Source: Pseudomonas sp. dw_612
Lineage (GTDB): Bacteria > Pseudomonadota > Gammaproteobacteria > Pseudomonadales > Pseudomonadaceae
Assembly: GCF_018449725.1 (NCBI RefSeq)
Contig: NZ_JAAVVC010000017.1
Span: forward strand, 62,001-126,000
DNA length: 64,000 nucleotides
Direction of reading: 5' to 3'
Shown: in pieces, positions 36,734-48,600 of the stretch
Layout of the letters: each line of letters opens with the position of its first letter
Position numbering within the stretch: position 1 is the first letter of the stretch
Notes under the pieces: model-generated
Seen by the model: the letters and a program-made list of their open reading frames with translations, nothing else
Database searches by the model: none
What the model was told of the DNA's origin: nothing
Position numbers and translations under genes: made by a program

Positions 36734-37528
36734 ATGTCTTCGCCAAGTTGGACGGTCTCGCGGCTTTTGCTGGCGGCACTTGCGGTGCTATGGGTGTTGC
36801 CGTCCCAGGCGGCGCAACAGGTGCGCGTCGGTGCCGCGCATTTTCCGCCTTACACCGTGCGCCCGGAGTCCGGCGCCGACACCGGTTTGTTGCCGCAATT
36901 GGTCGAAGCCTTGAATCAATTGCAAACCGATTACCAATTCGTGCTGGTGCCGACCTCCATTCCCCGGCGTTTCGGTGATTTCAAGCAGGGCCGGGTGGAC
37001 ATGGCGATCTTCGAGAACCCGGAGTGGGGCTGGAAAGACATTCCTCACACCACCGTCGACATGGGCCTGGAAGACGCCGAGATTTTTGTCGCGCAACGCA
37101 AACCCGATCGTCAGCAGAGCTACTTTGCCGACCTCGCAGGCAAGCGTCTGGCCCTGTTCAGCGGCTATCACTACGAATTCGCCAATTTCAACGCCGACCC
37201 GAAATTCCTCGCACAGAATTACAACGCCACGCTGACCTATTCCCATGACAGCAACCTGCTGATGGTCTTGCGTGATCGCGCGGACATTGCGTTGGTCACG
37301 CGCTCTTACCTGAGCGATTACCTGCTGCGCAACGAGAAAGTCGCCGATGAGTTGCTGGTGTCCCAGCGCATCGATCAGGTCTACCACCACTACGCACTCC
37401 TGAGCCCGAGCGCGCCGATCAGTGGCCCGGCGTTCAGCAAGTTGCTGCAAGGCTTGCGCGACAATGGCCAGATGCTGAAGATTTTCGAGCCATACAAGAT
37501 CGCCGTGGTGCCGGTGCCCAAGCCGTGA
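36734..37528 (+). CDS. Periplasmic solute-binding protein, SBP_bac_3 type
   Basis: 264 residues. A signal peptide ends near VLPSQAA (residues about 8-26), followed by a type-II periplasmic binding fold beginning QVRVGAAHFPPYTVRPESG. This family binds amino acids or similar small solutes. There is no permease or ATPase gene beside it, so it is an orphan binding protein, perhaps a sensory one. TTG at 36731 is an in-frame alternative. It lies just upstream of pvdY, but the PvdS-type promoter is after its stop, so it is not part of that unit. Confidence 0.8.
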   Translation: MSSPSWTVSRLLLAALAVLWVLPSQAAQQVRVGAAHFPPYTVRPESGADTGLLPQLVEALNQLQTDYQFVLVPTSIPRRFGDFKQGRVDMAIFENPEWGWKDIPHTTVDMGLEDAEIFVAQRKPDRQQSYFADLAGKRLALFSGYHYEFANFNADPKFLAQNYNATLTYSHDSNLLMVLRDRADIALVTRSYLSDYLLRNEKVADELLVSQRIDQVYHHYALLSPSAPISGPAFSKLLQGLRDNGQMLKIFEPYKIAVVPVPKP

Positions 37529-37563
37529 AATGTGCAACAGATCGCGGATTTAACCCCTTCGCT

Positions 37564-37587
37564 TAAATTTCCCGCCCCGGCTCACGT
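37564..37587 (+). promoter_or_regulatory. PvdS-type (iron-starvation) promoter of pvdY
   Basis: TAAAT at 37564-37568 and CGT at 37585-37587 are separated by exactly 16 bases, the consensus for the extracytoplasmic-function sigma factor PvdS. The pvdY start is 40 bp downstream. Confidence 0.85.
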
Positions 37588-37627
37588 CACATCGTTGAAC
37601 TGTCGACGATTACTGTGAGCCCGACCC

Positions 37628-38641
37628 ATGTCCAATCTGAATGACCTGACTGCGCTGGCGTTGCCGTCAGGGCGCAGTCTTGTAGCCGATGAAACCGAAA
37701 GCCGGCTGAGCCTCAGCCTGGAAGGGCAGCCGCTGATTCGTTTGCGTCTGTCCCGCGAGCCCGAGTTGCACATCGAGGTTGAGGAGCGCTTCGGCCTGCC
37801 TCCCGGTCAGGCGTTCTGGGCGGCGTGCTATTGGCTGTTTGCCCGGGATCCGGATTGCCAGCGCCTGACCTGGCGTCTTGGCGAAGCGCCGACCGAAGCC
37901 CTGCGTAGCGGTTTATTGATCCCGACCGAAAAACCCGGCGAGTACCGCTGCGAGCGCACGCTGTTCTGGCAGTTGCCGCAGCCGTGGCTGGGGCAATCGC
38001 AGACCGACACTTATCCGCAGCAAATGATCATTAGCGCCGGCAAGCGTCATCCTCTGCGTCCGGCCAAACCCCGGGGTGAAGTCTATCGACGTTTCGACGC
38101 ACGCCTCGGCGCGTGGATTTCATTGCGCAGCGTGGAAATCGAACAGGACCTGCCGCGCTTCAATCGCTGGCAGAACAGCCCGCGAGTCGCCAGTTTCTGG
38201 GAAGAGCAGGGCAGCCTCGAGAAGCATCGCGAGTACCTGAACAAGCTCGATGCGGACCCGCACACCCTGACGTTGATCGGTTGTTTCGATGATCAGCCGT
38301 TCGCTTACTTTGAAGCCTACTGGGCCAAGGAGGATCGCATCGCACCGTTCTATGACGCTGGTGATTACGACCGCGGCATCCACATGTTGGTGGGGGAGGA
38401 GGCGCATCGCGGCCCGCACAAAGTGGCGAGCTGGCTGTCAGCGCTGGTGCATTACCTGTTTCTCGACGATCCGCGCACCCAGCGCGTGGTCGCCGAGCCT
38501 CGCGCCGATAACGCCAAGATGATCGGGTACATGCACAACCAGTGTTTCCACTGCGAAAAAGAGTTCGACTTCCCGCACAAGCGGGCGGCGCTGATGGTGT
38601 TGGGGCGTGAGCGGTTTTTTGATCGGTGCAGGTTGGCCTGA
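37628..38641 (+). CDS. pvdY: Siderophore N-acetyltransferase, hydroxyornithine acetylase for pyoverdine
   Basis: 337 residues. The C-terminal half is a GNAT fold of the IucB/RhbD/PvdY type (YFEAYWAKEDRI, YDRGIHMLVGEEAHRGPHK, RVVAEPRADNAKMIGYM) and the N-terminal half is the usual extension. IucB-like enzymes acetylate N-hydroxylated lysine or ornithine. In P. fluorescens this is PvdYII, acetylating hydroxyornithine for the peptide of pyoverdine. A PvdS-type promoter lies directly upstream. A REP pair follows, then pvdS converges. This suggests the strain's pyoverdine contains acetyl-hydroxyornithine. Confidence 0.87.
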   Translation: MSNLNDLTALALPSGRSLVADETESRLSLSLEGQPLIRLRLSREPELHIEVEERFGLPPGQAFWAACYWLFARDPDCQRLTWRLGEAPTEALRSGLLIPTEKPGEYRCERTLFWQLPQPWLGQSQTDTYPQQMIISAGKRHPLRPAKPRGEVYRRFDARLGAWISLRSVEIEQDLPRFNRWQNSPRVASFWEEQGSLEKHREYLNKLDADPHTLTLIGCFDDQPFAYFEAYWAKEDRIAPFYDAGDYDRGIHMLVGEEAHRGPHKVASWLSALVHYLFLDDPRTQRVVAEPRADNAKMIGYMHNQCFHCEKEFDFPHKRAALMVLGRERFFDRCRLA

Positions 38642-38680
38642 GGCGTAGGGCTCAAGATCCGTTGCGGTCTTGAGTACGCC

Positions 38681-38744
38681 ATCGCGAGCAAGCTCGCTCC
38701 CACAGGGTTTGCGCTGAACCTGTGGGAGCGAGCTTGCTCGCGAT
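38681..38744. repeat. REP pair, GAGC variant
   Basis: ATCGCGAGCAAGCTCGCTCC and its complement, separated by about 12 bp, between pvdY and pvdS, which converge. Confidence 0.9.
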
Positions 38745-38767
38745 TGGGGCAACGAAAATCTCAGATA

Positions 38768-39316
38768 TCAACGCCGGGCAAACGTATCCGCCCGACTGCC
38801 CGACACCTTGCGGCAGTGCACCAGCGCATCGCGAATCATGAAATTCACCAGGGTCGGCGAGACGCCGAGTTCCTTGGCGATGTCCTTTTGCGGCACGCCG
38901 TGCAGGCGGTACATCTCGAAGGCGTAGCGCGTGCGGCTGGGCAGCTCGGTCAGCGCGTCGGCGATGTGTTCCAGGGTCGAGAAATTGATGTGCGAGGTTT
39001 CTGGCGAAGCGCCCTGGATCACCACGTTCAGACCTTCCTCTTCCGGGCCTGAATACTTCTGCTCCAGTGCCTGTTTGCGGTAGTGATCGATCGCCAGGTT
39101 GCGCACGATCTGGAACAGGTAACTGAGCTGAGCCTTGAATGAAGAGGTGATCTGCGGCGCCGATTGCAGCCGGAAGAACGCATCTTGCACCACGTCTTCA
39201 GCCCGCGACCGGCAGCCAGTAATGCGGGCTGCAATTTTGACCAGAATCAGTCGGTTGTCGACAAAGGCCTGAAGTAGCGGTGAATCGCACCTGCTTGTGG
39301 ATACTTGTTCCGTCAT
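38768..39316 (-). CDS. pvdS: ECF sigma factor PvdS
   Basis: 182 residues. Sigma region 2 contains GCRSRAEDVVQDAFFRL and YLFQIVRNLAIDHYRK; region 4 contains LPSRTRYAFEMYRLHGVPQKDIAKELGVS. Together with pvdL this is PvdS, the master activator of pyoverdine genes under iron limitation. ATG 39316 has AAGGTG 8 bases upstream; the frame extends to 39379 but the leader has no homology. A Fur-box-like site is about 85 bp upstream. Activity is normally held back by the antisigma FpvR, which is not encoded here. Confidence 0.93.
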   Translation of the reverse strand: MTEQVSTSRCDSPLLQAFVDNRLILVKIAARITGCRSRAEDVVQDAFFRLQSAPQITSSFKAQLSYLFQIVRNLAIDHYRKQALEQKYSGPEEEGLNVVIQGASPETSHINFSTLEHIADALTELPSRTRYAFEMYRLHGVPQKDIAKELGVSPTLVNFMIRDALVHCRKVSGSRADTFARR

Positions 39317-39401
39317 GGAAATCACCTTGCTGCAAATAGGGTTGCGGGACGACAAGCGGTTCGGAGGCGTCCTACACATCGAGCGACAAATTATGTTGAA
39401 T

Positions 39402-39420
39402 GATAATGATTGTCAATTGA
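39402..39420 (-). promoter_or_regulatory. Fur box upstream of pvdS
   Basis: GATAATGATTGTCAATTGA matches 13 of 19 positions of the Fur consensus (GATAATGATAATCATTATC), including an unbroken GATAATGAT. pvdS is a known Fur target in pseudomonads. Confidence 0.78.
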
Positions 39421-39508
39421 GAAAGAGAATTAATGCTCCACAAAAGTGCAGAGTGCGAACTGCGACACGCTGTCGCGCCCGGCCCTGTTGGGGTTGAAGC
39501 CTGCCGAC

Positions 39509-39532
39509 TAATTATTTCAAGACATCAATCGT
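39509..39532 (+). promoter_or_regulatory. PvdS-type promoter of pvdL
   Basis: TAATT at 39509-39513 and CGT at 39530-39532, spaced by 16 bases. This is a one-base variant of TAAAT-N16-CGT, in the pvdS-pvdL divergent region, 155 bp before the pvdL start. Confidence 0.75.
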
Positions 39533-39686
39533 TCTCATTGGTGAATGGTTCCGGACACGTCCCGGCCAAAACAGCATTCCCAAGCCTTGCGCGGTCGGCG
39601 AAGACCGCGCCCTGCACGCCATTTGTATGAGCGTGACGTAGGAAAACCGATTCCAACTTGCAAGCCGAATTCAGGCAGGAAACCTC

Positions 39687-42600
39687 ATGACCGACGCGTT
39701 CGAACTCCCCAGCACTCTGGTCCAAGCCCTCCAGCGCCGCGCGGCCCTGACGCCGGATCGCGTGGCTTTGCGTTTTCTCGCTGAAACCCCGGATCAGGCT
39801 GTCGTCCTCAGTTATGCCGAGCTGGACCAGCGGGCTCGGACCATTGCCGGCGCCTTGCAGGCCGAGGCCGGATTTGGCGATCGCGCGGTGCTGTTGTTTC
39901 CCAGTGGCCCGGATTACGTCGCGGCGTTTTTTGGCTGTCTGTATGCCGGTGTCATCGCCGTGCCGGCCTATCCGCCGGAATCGACCAAGCGTCATCACCA
40001 GGAGCGCCTGCTGTCGATCATCAGCGATGCCGAACCGCGTCTGCTGTTGACCAGCGCCAGCCTGCGCGACGCCTTGCTGCAAATCGAAGGCGCGCCGCCG
40101 CTGCTTTGCGTCGATACCCTCGACAGCAATCTGGCCGGACGCTGGATCGCGCCGAACCTGGAAGACGACCACATCGCCTTCCTGCAATACACCTCCGGTT
40201 CCACCGCATTGCCTAAAGGCGTGCAAGTCAGCCACGGCAATCTGGTGGCCAACGAACTGTTGATCCGCCACGGCTTCGGCATCGACCTGAACCCGGACGA
40301 CGTGATCGTCAGCTGGTTGCCGCTGTACCACGACATGGGCCTGATCGGCGGTCTGTTGCAGCCGATTTTCAGCGGTGTGCCGTGTGTGTTGATGTCGCCG
40401 GCGTACTTCCTCGGTCGGCCGCTGCGCTGGCTCGAAGCGATCAGCGAATACGGCGGCACCATCAGCGGCGGGCCGGACTTCGCCTATCGACTGTGCAGCG
40501 AGCGGGTCAGCGAATCGGCGCTGGAACGCCTCGACCTGAGCGGCTGGCGCGTGGCGTATTCCGGGTCCGAGCCGATTCGCCTCGACACCCTGGAACGCTT
40601 CGCCGAGAAATTCGCCCCGTGCGGCTTCACCCCGGACAACTTCATGGCGTCTTACGGTCTGGCGGAAGCCACGCTGTTCGTGGCTGGCACGCCGCGCGGC
40701 CAGGGCATCGGCAACCTGCGCGTGGACGACCAGGTGTTGGCACAAAACCGTGCCGAAGCGGGCGAGGGCGCGGCGATCATGAGCTGCGGCATCAGCCAGC
40801 CGGAGCATGCGGTGCTGATTGTCGATCCTGTTGCTTTAACCGAACTGGCCGACAACGCCGTCGGCGAAGTCTGGGCCACCGGGCCGAGCATCGCCCATGG
40901 TTACTGGCGCAACCCCGAGGCCAGCGCCAAGACTTTCGTCCAGCACGCCGGTCGCACCTGGCTGCGCACTGGCGATCTGGGCTTCAAGCGTGAAGGTGAG
41001 TTTTTCATCACCGGACGCCTGAAAGACATGCTGATCGTGCGCGGCCACAACCTCTATCCGCAGGACATCGAGCAAACCGTCGAGCGCGAAGTGGAAGTGG
41101 TGCGCAAGGGGCGTGTCGCGGCGTTCGCAGTGACTATCGACGGCCAGGAAGGCATCGGCATTGCTGCGGAAATCAGCCGCAGCGTGCAGAAAATCCTCCC
41201 GCCCGACGCATTGATCAAAGCCATCCGCCAAGCGGTGGCCGAGGCGTATCAGGAAGCGCCGAGCGTGGTGGTGTTGCTCAATCCGGGCGCGTTGCCAAAG
41301 ACCTCCAGCGGCAAACTGCAACGCTCGGCGTGCCGCAATCGCCTGGCGGACGGCAGCCTCGACAGCTACGCGCTGTTCCCGTCGGCAGAGGTTAAAAGCG
41401 AAGCCGCGACGCAATCCGCTTCCGAGCTGCAAAGCCTGATCGCCACGATCTGGTGCGAGCAACTCAGCGTCAAACAGGTCAACGCCGATGACCACTTCTT
41501 TCTGCTCGGCGGCAACTCCATCGCCGCCACGCAAGTGGTCGCGCGCTTGCGTGAAGAACTGGGTCTGGAGCTGAACCTGCGCCTGCTGTTCGAAGCCCCG
41601 ACCCTCGGCGCCTTCGCCGAGGCCGTCGCCCGGTTGCAACAGGACGGCGGCCTCGCCCAAGGCGCGATCACGCCGCTGTCGCGCAGCGAAGCGATGCCGC
41701 AATCCCTGGCGCAAAACCGTCTGTGGATCACCTGGCAACTCGACCCGCAGAGCAGCGCCTACAACATTCCCGGCGCCCTGCGTTTGCGTGGCGAGCTGGA
41801 CGAAGACGCGTTGCGCGCCAGTTTCCAGCAGTTGATCGAACGCCACGAATCCCTGCGCACGCGTTTCTTCGAACGTGACGGCGTGGCCCTGCAACGGATC
41901 GATGCGGCCAGTGAATTCAACCTGCAACTGATCGACATCAGCGATTTACCCGTCGACAAGCGTGAACTGCGCGCGCAACAAATCCGCGAGGACGAAGCCC
42001 GCACCCAGTTCGATCTGGAAAAGGGCCCGTTGCTGTGGGTGTCGCTGGTGCGCCTTGATGACGAGGACCATCAACTGTTGGTGACGATGCACCACATCAT
42101 CGCCGATGGCTGGTCGCTGAACGTGCTGATCGACGAGTTCTCGCGACTGTACGCCGCCGCTTCCCAAGGCCAGAAAGCCACGCTTGCGGCATTGCCGACC
42201 CAGTACGCCGATTACGGCAGTTGGCAGCGCCAATGGCTGGCGCAGGGCGAGGGCGAGCGACAACTGATGTATTGGAAAAACCAGTTGGGCGACGAGCATC
42301 CGGTGCTGAGCCTGGCCATTGATCATCCGCGCTCGGCGCAGCACGTCCACAGCGCCGCCCGCCACACCGTGCGTCTGGGCGTGAGCCTGAGCGATGCGAT
42401 TCGCCAGACCGCCCAGGCGCATGAAGCCACGCCGTTCATGCTGTTGCTCGCCGCGTTCCAGAGCCTGCTACACCGCTACAGCGGCCAGCGCGACATCCGC
42501 ATCGGCGTGCCGAATGCCAACCGTCCGCGCCTGGAAACCCAGGGGCTGATCGGCTTCTTTATCAACACCCAAGTGCTGCGCGCCGAGGTCGATTCACGCC

Positions 42601-45600
42601 TGCCATTCGTTGAGCTGCTGGCGCAAACCCGTCAAGCGGCGTTGGGCGCGCAAGCTCATCAGGATCTGCCGTTCGAGCAACTGCTTGAAGCGTTCCCACA
42701 GGCGCGTGAGTCCGGTTTGTTCCAGGTCATGTTCAACCACCAGCAGCGGGATTTGAGCGCACTGCGCCGCTTGCCGGGGCTGCTCGCCGAAGAGCTGCCG
42801 TGGCACAGCCGCGAAGCCAAGTTCGACCTGCAATTGCACAGCGAAGAAGATCGCAACGGGCGCTTGAGCCTGTCCTTCGACTACGCCAGCGAACTGTTCG
42901 ATGGGGCAACCATCGAGCGCCTGGCCGAGCACTTCACTAACCTGCTGCGCGAGGTTTGCGCACAACCACAACAGGCCATCGGCGACCTGCAACTGCTGAC
43001 CTCAAGCGAGCACGATCAGCAAGCCTCATGGAGCGTGGCCCCGTGCACACCGGCCAGCCAATGGCTGCCGGAATTGCTCAATGAACAACTGCGCCAAACC
43101 CCGGAGCGCACCGCGCTGATCTGGGACGGTGGCCAACTCGACTTCGCCGAATTGCACGCCCAGGCCAATCGCCTGGCCCACTACCTGCGCGACAAAGGCG
43201 TCGGCCCGGACGTGTGCGTGGCCATCGCCGCCGAGCGTTCGCCGCAATTGCTGGTCGGCCTGCTGGCGATCATCAAGGCCGGCGGCGCCTACGTACCGCT
43301 GGACCCGGATTACCCGGCCGAACGCCTGGCCTACATGCTTAGCGACAGCGGCGTCGAATTGCTGCTGACCCAGACTGAATTGCTCGACCGCTTGCCGGCC
43401 ACTGACGGCGTCAGCGTGATCGCCATGGACGCCTTGCACCTGGAGAACTGGCCAAGCCAGGCACCGGGTCTGCACTTGCACGGCGACAACCTGGCCTACG
43501 TGATTTACACCTCGGGTTCCACCGGCCAACCGAAAGGCGTCGGCAACACCCACGCCGCCCTCGCCGAACGTTTGCAGTGGATGCAGAACACGTATCGCCT
43601 GAACGACACCGACGTGCTGATGCAAAAAGCGCCGATCAGTTTCGACGTGTCGGTGTGGGAATGCTTCTGGCCGCTGATCACCGGCAGCCGCTTGCTGATT
43701 GCTGGCCCCGGCGAACATCGCGATCCCCATCGCATTGCGCAATTGGTCCAGCAATACGGCGTGACCACGCTGCACTTCGTACCACCCCTGCTGGCGCTGT
43801 TTATTGAGGAACCGCTGACCGCCGAATGCACCAGTCTGCGTCGGGTATTTTCCGGCGGCGAAGCCTTGCCCGCCGAACTGCGCAACCGCGTGCTGGAACA
43901 ACTGCCCTCCGTGCAACTGCACAACCGCTACGGCCCGACCGAAACCGCGATCAACGTCACCCATTGGCATTGCACCACCGCTGATGGCGAGCGTTCGCCG
44001 ATTGGCCGGCCGCTGGGCAATGTGATTTGCCGCGTACTCGACAGCGACCTCAATCCCGTGCCGGCCGGTGTGCCGGGTGAACTCTGCATCAGCGGTATCG
44101 GTTTGGCCCGAGGCTACCTCGGTCGTCCGTCCCTGACCGCCGAACGTTTTGTGGTCGATCCACTGGGCGAGCAGGGCGCGCGTTTGTACCGCACCGGCGA
44201 CCGGGCGCGTTGGACCGCTGATGGCGTGATCGAATACCTCGGGCGCCTTGATCAGCAGGTCAAATTGCGCGGCTTCCGGGTTGAGCCGGAAGAAATCGAA
44301 GCCCGTTTGCTGGCCCAGGACGGCGTCGCCCAAGCCGTGGTGCTGGTGCGCGAAACGGCCGCTGGCGGGCAGTTGATTGGTTACTACACCTCAACGGATT
44401 CCGCCGAAGACATTGAGGTTCAAACACAACGCCTGAAAACCGCGCTGGCCGCCGAGTTACCGGAATACATGGTCCCGGCGCAGTTAATGCGTCTCGACGA
44501 AATGCCCTTGAGCCCAAGCGGCAAACTCGACCGTCGCGCCTTGCCCGAACCGCAGTGGCAGGTCCGCGAACACGTCGAACCGGTCACCGCCCTTGAACAA
44601 CAAATCGCCGGCATCTGGCGCGAAGTGTTGGGCCAGCAGCAAATCGGTCTGCGCGACGATTTCTTCGCCCTCGGCGGCCATTCGCTGCTGGCGACGCAAA
44701 TCATCTCCCGCACCCGTCAGGCCTGCGACGTCGAATTGCCGCTGCGTGCGCTGTTCGAAAACAGTGAGTTGGGGGCGTTCGCGGAACAGGTCGCGTTGAT
44801 TCAGGCCAGTGGCAAAACCAACCAACAGCCGCCAATCGAGAAAGTCGATCGCAGCCAAGCGGTGCCGCTGTCCTATTCCCAGCAGCGCATGTGGTTCCTC
44901 TGGCAGATGGAGCCGGACAGCCCGGCCTACAACGTCGGCGGCATGGCGCGGCTGCGTGGGGTGCTGGATGTCGGGCGTTTCGAAGCGGCGCTGCAAGCGC
45001 TGATCATCCGCCACGAAACCCTGCGCACCACGTTCCCGAGTGTCGATGGCGTGGCCCGGCAACAGGTGCATGCCGACACGGGTATGCGCATGGACTGGAA
45101 GGATTTCTCGGCCCTCGACGCCGAGCTGCGCGAGCAACGAGTGCAGGCCTTGGCGGATAGCGAAGCGCACACCCCGTTCAATCTGGAAACCGGCCCGCTG
45201 CTGCGTGCCTGCCTGGTCAAGACTGCCGAGCAGGAACACTATCTGGTGCTGACCCTGCACCACATCGTCACCGAAGGTTGGGCGATGGACATCTTCGCCC
45301 GTGAGCTGAGCGCGCTCTACGAAGCGTTCGTCGATGACCGCGAATCGCCGTTGGAACCGCTGCCGGTGCAATACCTGGATTACAGCGTCTGGCAGCGTCA
45401 GTGGCTGGAGTCCGGCGAGCGTCAACGTCAGCTCGACTATTGGACCGCGCAATTGGGCCGCGAACATCCGCTGCTGGAATTGCCCGCCGACCGTCCGCGT
45501 CCGCCGGTGCAAAGCCACCAGGGTGAGCTGTTCCGTTTTGACCTGAGTGATGACCTCGCGGCCCGGGTTCGCGCCTTCAATGCGCAAAATGGCCTGACCT

Positions 45601-48600
45601 TGTTCATGACCATGACCGCCGCACTTTCTGTGCTGCTTTACCGCTACAGCGGCCAGGCCGATTTGCGCATCGGCGCGCCGGTGGCCAACCGTATTCGTCC
45701 GGAAAGCGAAGGGCTGATCGGCGCGTTCCTCAACACCCAGGTTTTGCGTTGCCAGCTCGACGGGCAGATGTCAGTCGGTGAGTTGTTCGAGCAGGTGCGC
45801 CACACCGTGATCGAAGGCCAGTCGCATCAGGACCTGCCGTTCGATCACTTGGTCGAAGCCTTGCAGCCACCGCGCAGCGCCGCGTACAACCCGTTGTTTC
45901 AGGTGATGTGCAACGTGCAGCGCTGGGAATTCCAGCAGAGCCGCACCCTGGCCGGCATGACCGTCGAGTACTTGGCCAACGATGCCCGGGCGACCAAGTT
46001 TGACCTCAACCTGGAAGTCACCGACCTCGACCATCGCCTGGGCTGCTGCCTGACGTACAGCACCGATTTGTTCGACGAACCGCGCATTGCACGGATGGCC
46101 GGGCACTGGCGCAATCTGCTGGAAGCCTTGTTGGCCGATCCGCAACAACGCCTCAGCGAGTTGCCGTTGCTGGAAGTGACGGAGCAGAAAAACCTGCTGA
46201 ACAGCCTCGGCATCGAGCCGGGCGAGCATCGTCTGGACCAGTGCATTCATCACCTGTTCAGCGAGCAAGCTCTGGCCCGCAAAGATGCGCCGGCCCTGAC
46301 GTTTGCTGGCGAAACCTTGAGCTACGCCGAACTCGACAGCCGCGCCAATCGCCTGGCCTGGATGCTGCGCGAACGCGGTGTCGGCCCGCAGGTTCGGGTG
46401 GGCCTGGCGCTGGAGCGGTCGCTGGAAATGGTTGTCGGACTGTTGGCGATCCTCAAGGCCGGCGGCGCCTACGTGCCGCTGGACCCGGAATACCCGCTCG
46501 ATCGCCTGCATTACATGATCGAAGACAGTGGCATCGGTCTTCTGCTCAGCGACAAAGCCATGTTCAATGCCCTCGGTGAATTGCCCGCGACTGTGGCCCG
46601 CTGGTGCCTGGAAGACGACGCCGCCGAACTGGCCAACTACCCGGCCATCGAGCTGCCGTTTATCAGTCTGCCGCAGCATCAGGCGTACCTGATTTACACC
46701 TCCGGTTCCACCGGCAAACCGAAAGGCGTGGTGGTGTCCCATGGCGAAATCGCCATGCACTGCCAAGCCGTGATCGACCGTTTCGGCATGCGCCCCGACG
46801 ACTGCGAACTGCACTTCTATTCGATCAACTTTGACGCCGCCACCGAGCGTCTGCTGGTGCCGCTGTTGAGCGGCGCGCAAGTGGTGTTGCGTGCTCAAGG
46901 TCAGTGGGACGCGGAAGAAATCTGCGGCCTGATTCGTCAGCATCAGATCAACATTCTCGGCTTCACCCCGAGCTACGGCAGTCAGTTGGCGCAATGGCTG
47001 GCGACCCAGGGCGAAACCCTGCCGGTGCGCATGATCATCACTGGCGGCGAAGCCCTGACCGGCGAACACCTGGCGCGGATTCGCGCGGCGTTCACCCCGA
47101 GCGTGTTCTTCAACGCTTACGGCCCGACCGAAACCGTGGTCATGCCGCTGGCCAGTCTGGCGCCGGACGTGTTGGAAGAAGGCCTCGGCAGCGTGCCAAT
47201 CGGCAGCGTAATCGGCGCCCGCGTGGCCTACATCCTCGACGCCGACCTGGCCTTGGTGCCCCAAGGCGCGACCGGCGAGTTGTACGTCGGCGGTGCCGGC
47301 CTGGCCCAGGGATATCACGAGCGCGCGGGGATGACGGCCGAGCGTTTTGTGGCGGATCCGTTTGCCGACAATGGCGGGCGTATCTACCGCACCGGTGACC
47401 TGGTGCGCCAGCGTGCCGACGGTTTGGTCGAGTACCTTGGCCGTATCGATCATCAAGTGAAAATCCGGGGGTTCCGCATCGAACTGGGCGAGATCGAAAC
47501 CCGTCTGCTGGAGCACGAATCCATCCGTGAAGCCGTGGTCCTGGCACTGGATGCGCCGAGCGGCAAACAGTTGGTTGGCTATTTGGTGACTGAGGTCGCC
47601 GAACAGGACGAAGCGCAACAAGCCGCGCTGCGCGACGCGTTGAAGGCGCACCTCAAATCCCAACTGCCGGACTACATGGTGCCGACGCACCTGATCCTGC
47701 TGGCGAGCATGCCGTTGACCGCCAACGGCAAACTCGACCGCCGTGCACTGCCAGCGCCGGACCCGGAGCTGAACCGCCAGCACTATGTGGCGCCGAGCAA
47801 TGAACTTGAGCTGACGTTGGCCGGGATCTGGTGCGAAGTGCTGAACGTCGCGCAGGTCGGTCTTAACGATAATTTCTTCGAACTCGGCGGCGACTCGATC
47901 CTGTCGATTCAGGTGGTCAGTCGCGCACGGCAACAGGGCATCCACTTCAGTCCTCGGGATCTGTTCCAGCACCAGACCGTGCAAACCCTCGCTGCCGTCG
48001 CGACCCGCACCGAACAAGTCACCGCCGAGCAAGGTTTATTAACCGGCGAATCCGCTTTGACGCCGATCCAACACTGGTTCTTCGACACCGATATCCCCGA
48101 GCGTCAGCACTGGAACCAGGCGTTGCTACTGGAGCCGACCGTGGCGCTGGAACCCCATCGTCTGGAGCAAGCGCTGCTGGCGGTGATCGAGCAACACGAC
48201 GCCTTGCGCCTGCGTTTCACGGAAACAGATCGCCAGTGGCACGCCGCGCACCAAGCGGTGAAAGACACGCCGGTGCTGTGGCAGGTCCGCGTCGCGTCGA
48301 TGGACAAATGCACCGCGCTGTTCGCCGATGCCCAACGCAGCCTTGACCTCGAACACGGCCCGCTGATGCGGGTGCTGTTGGTCGATGGTCCAGAGGGTAA
48401 GCAACGTTTGTTCGTTGCCATTCACCACTTGGTGGTAGACGGTGTGTCGTGGCGCGTTTTACTCGACGATCTGCAAACGGTTTACCGTCAGCTCGACGCT
48501 GGACAGTCGGTGAAACTGCCGGCGAAAACCAGCGCCTTCAAGGACTGGACCGCACGCTTGCAGGCTTATGCCGGCAGCGAATCCCTGCGTGAAGAACTGA

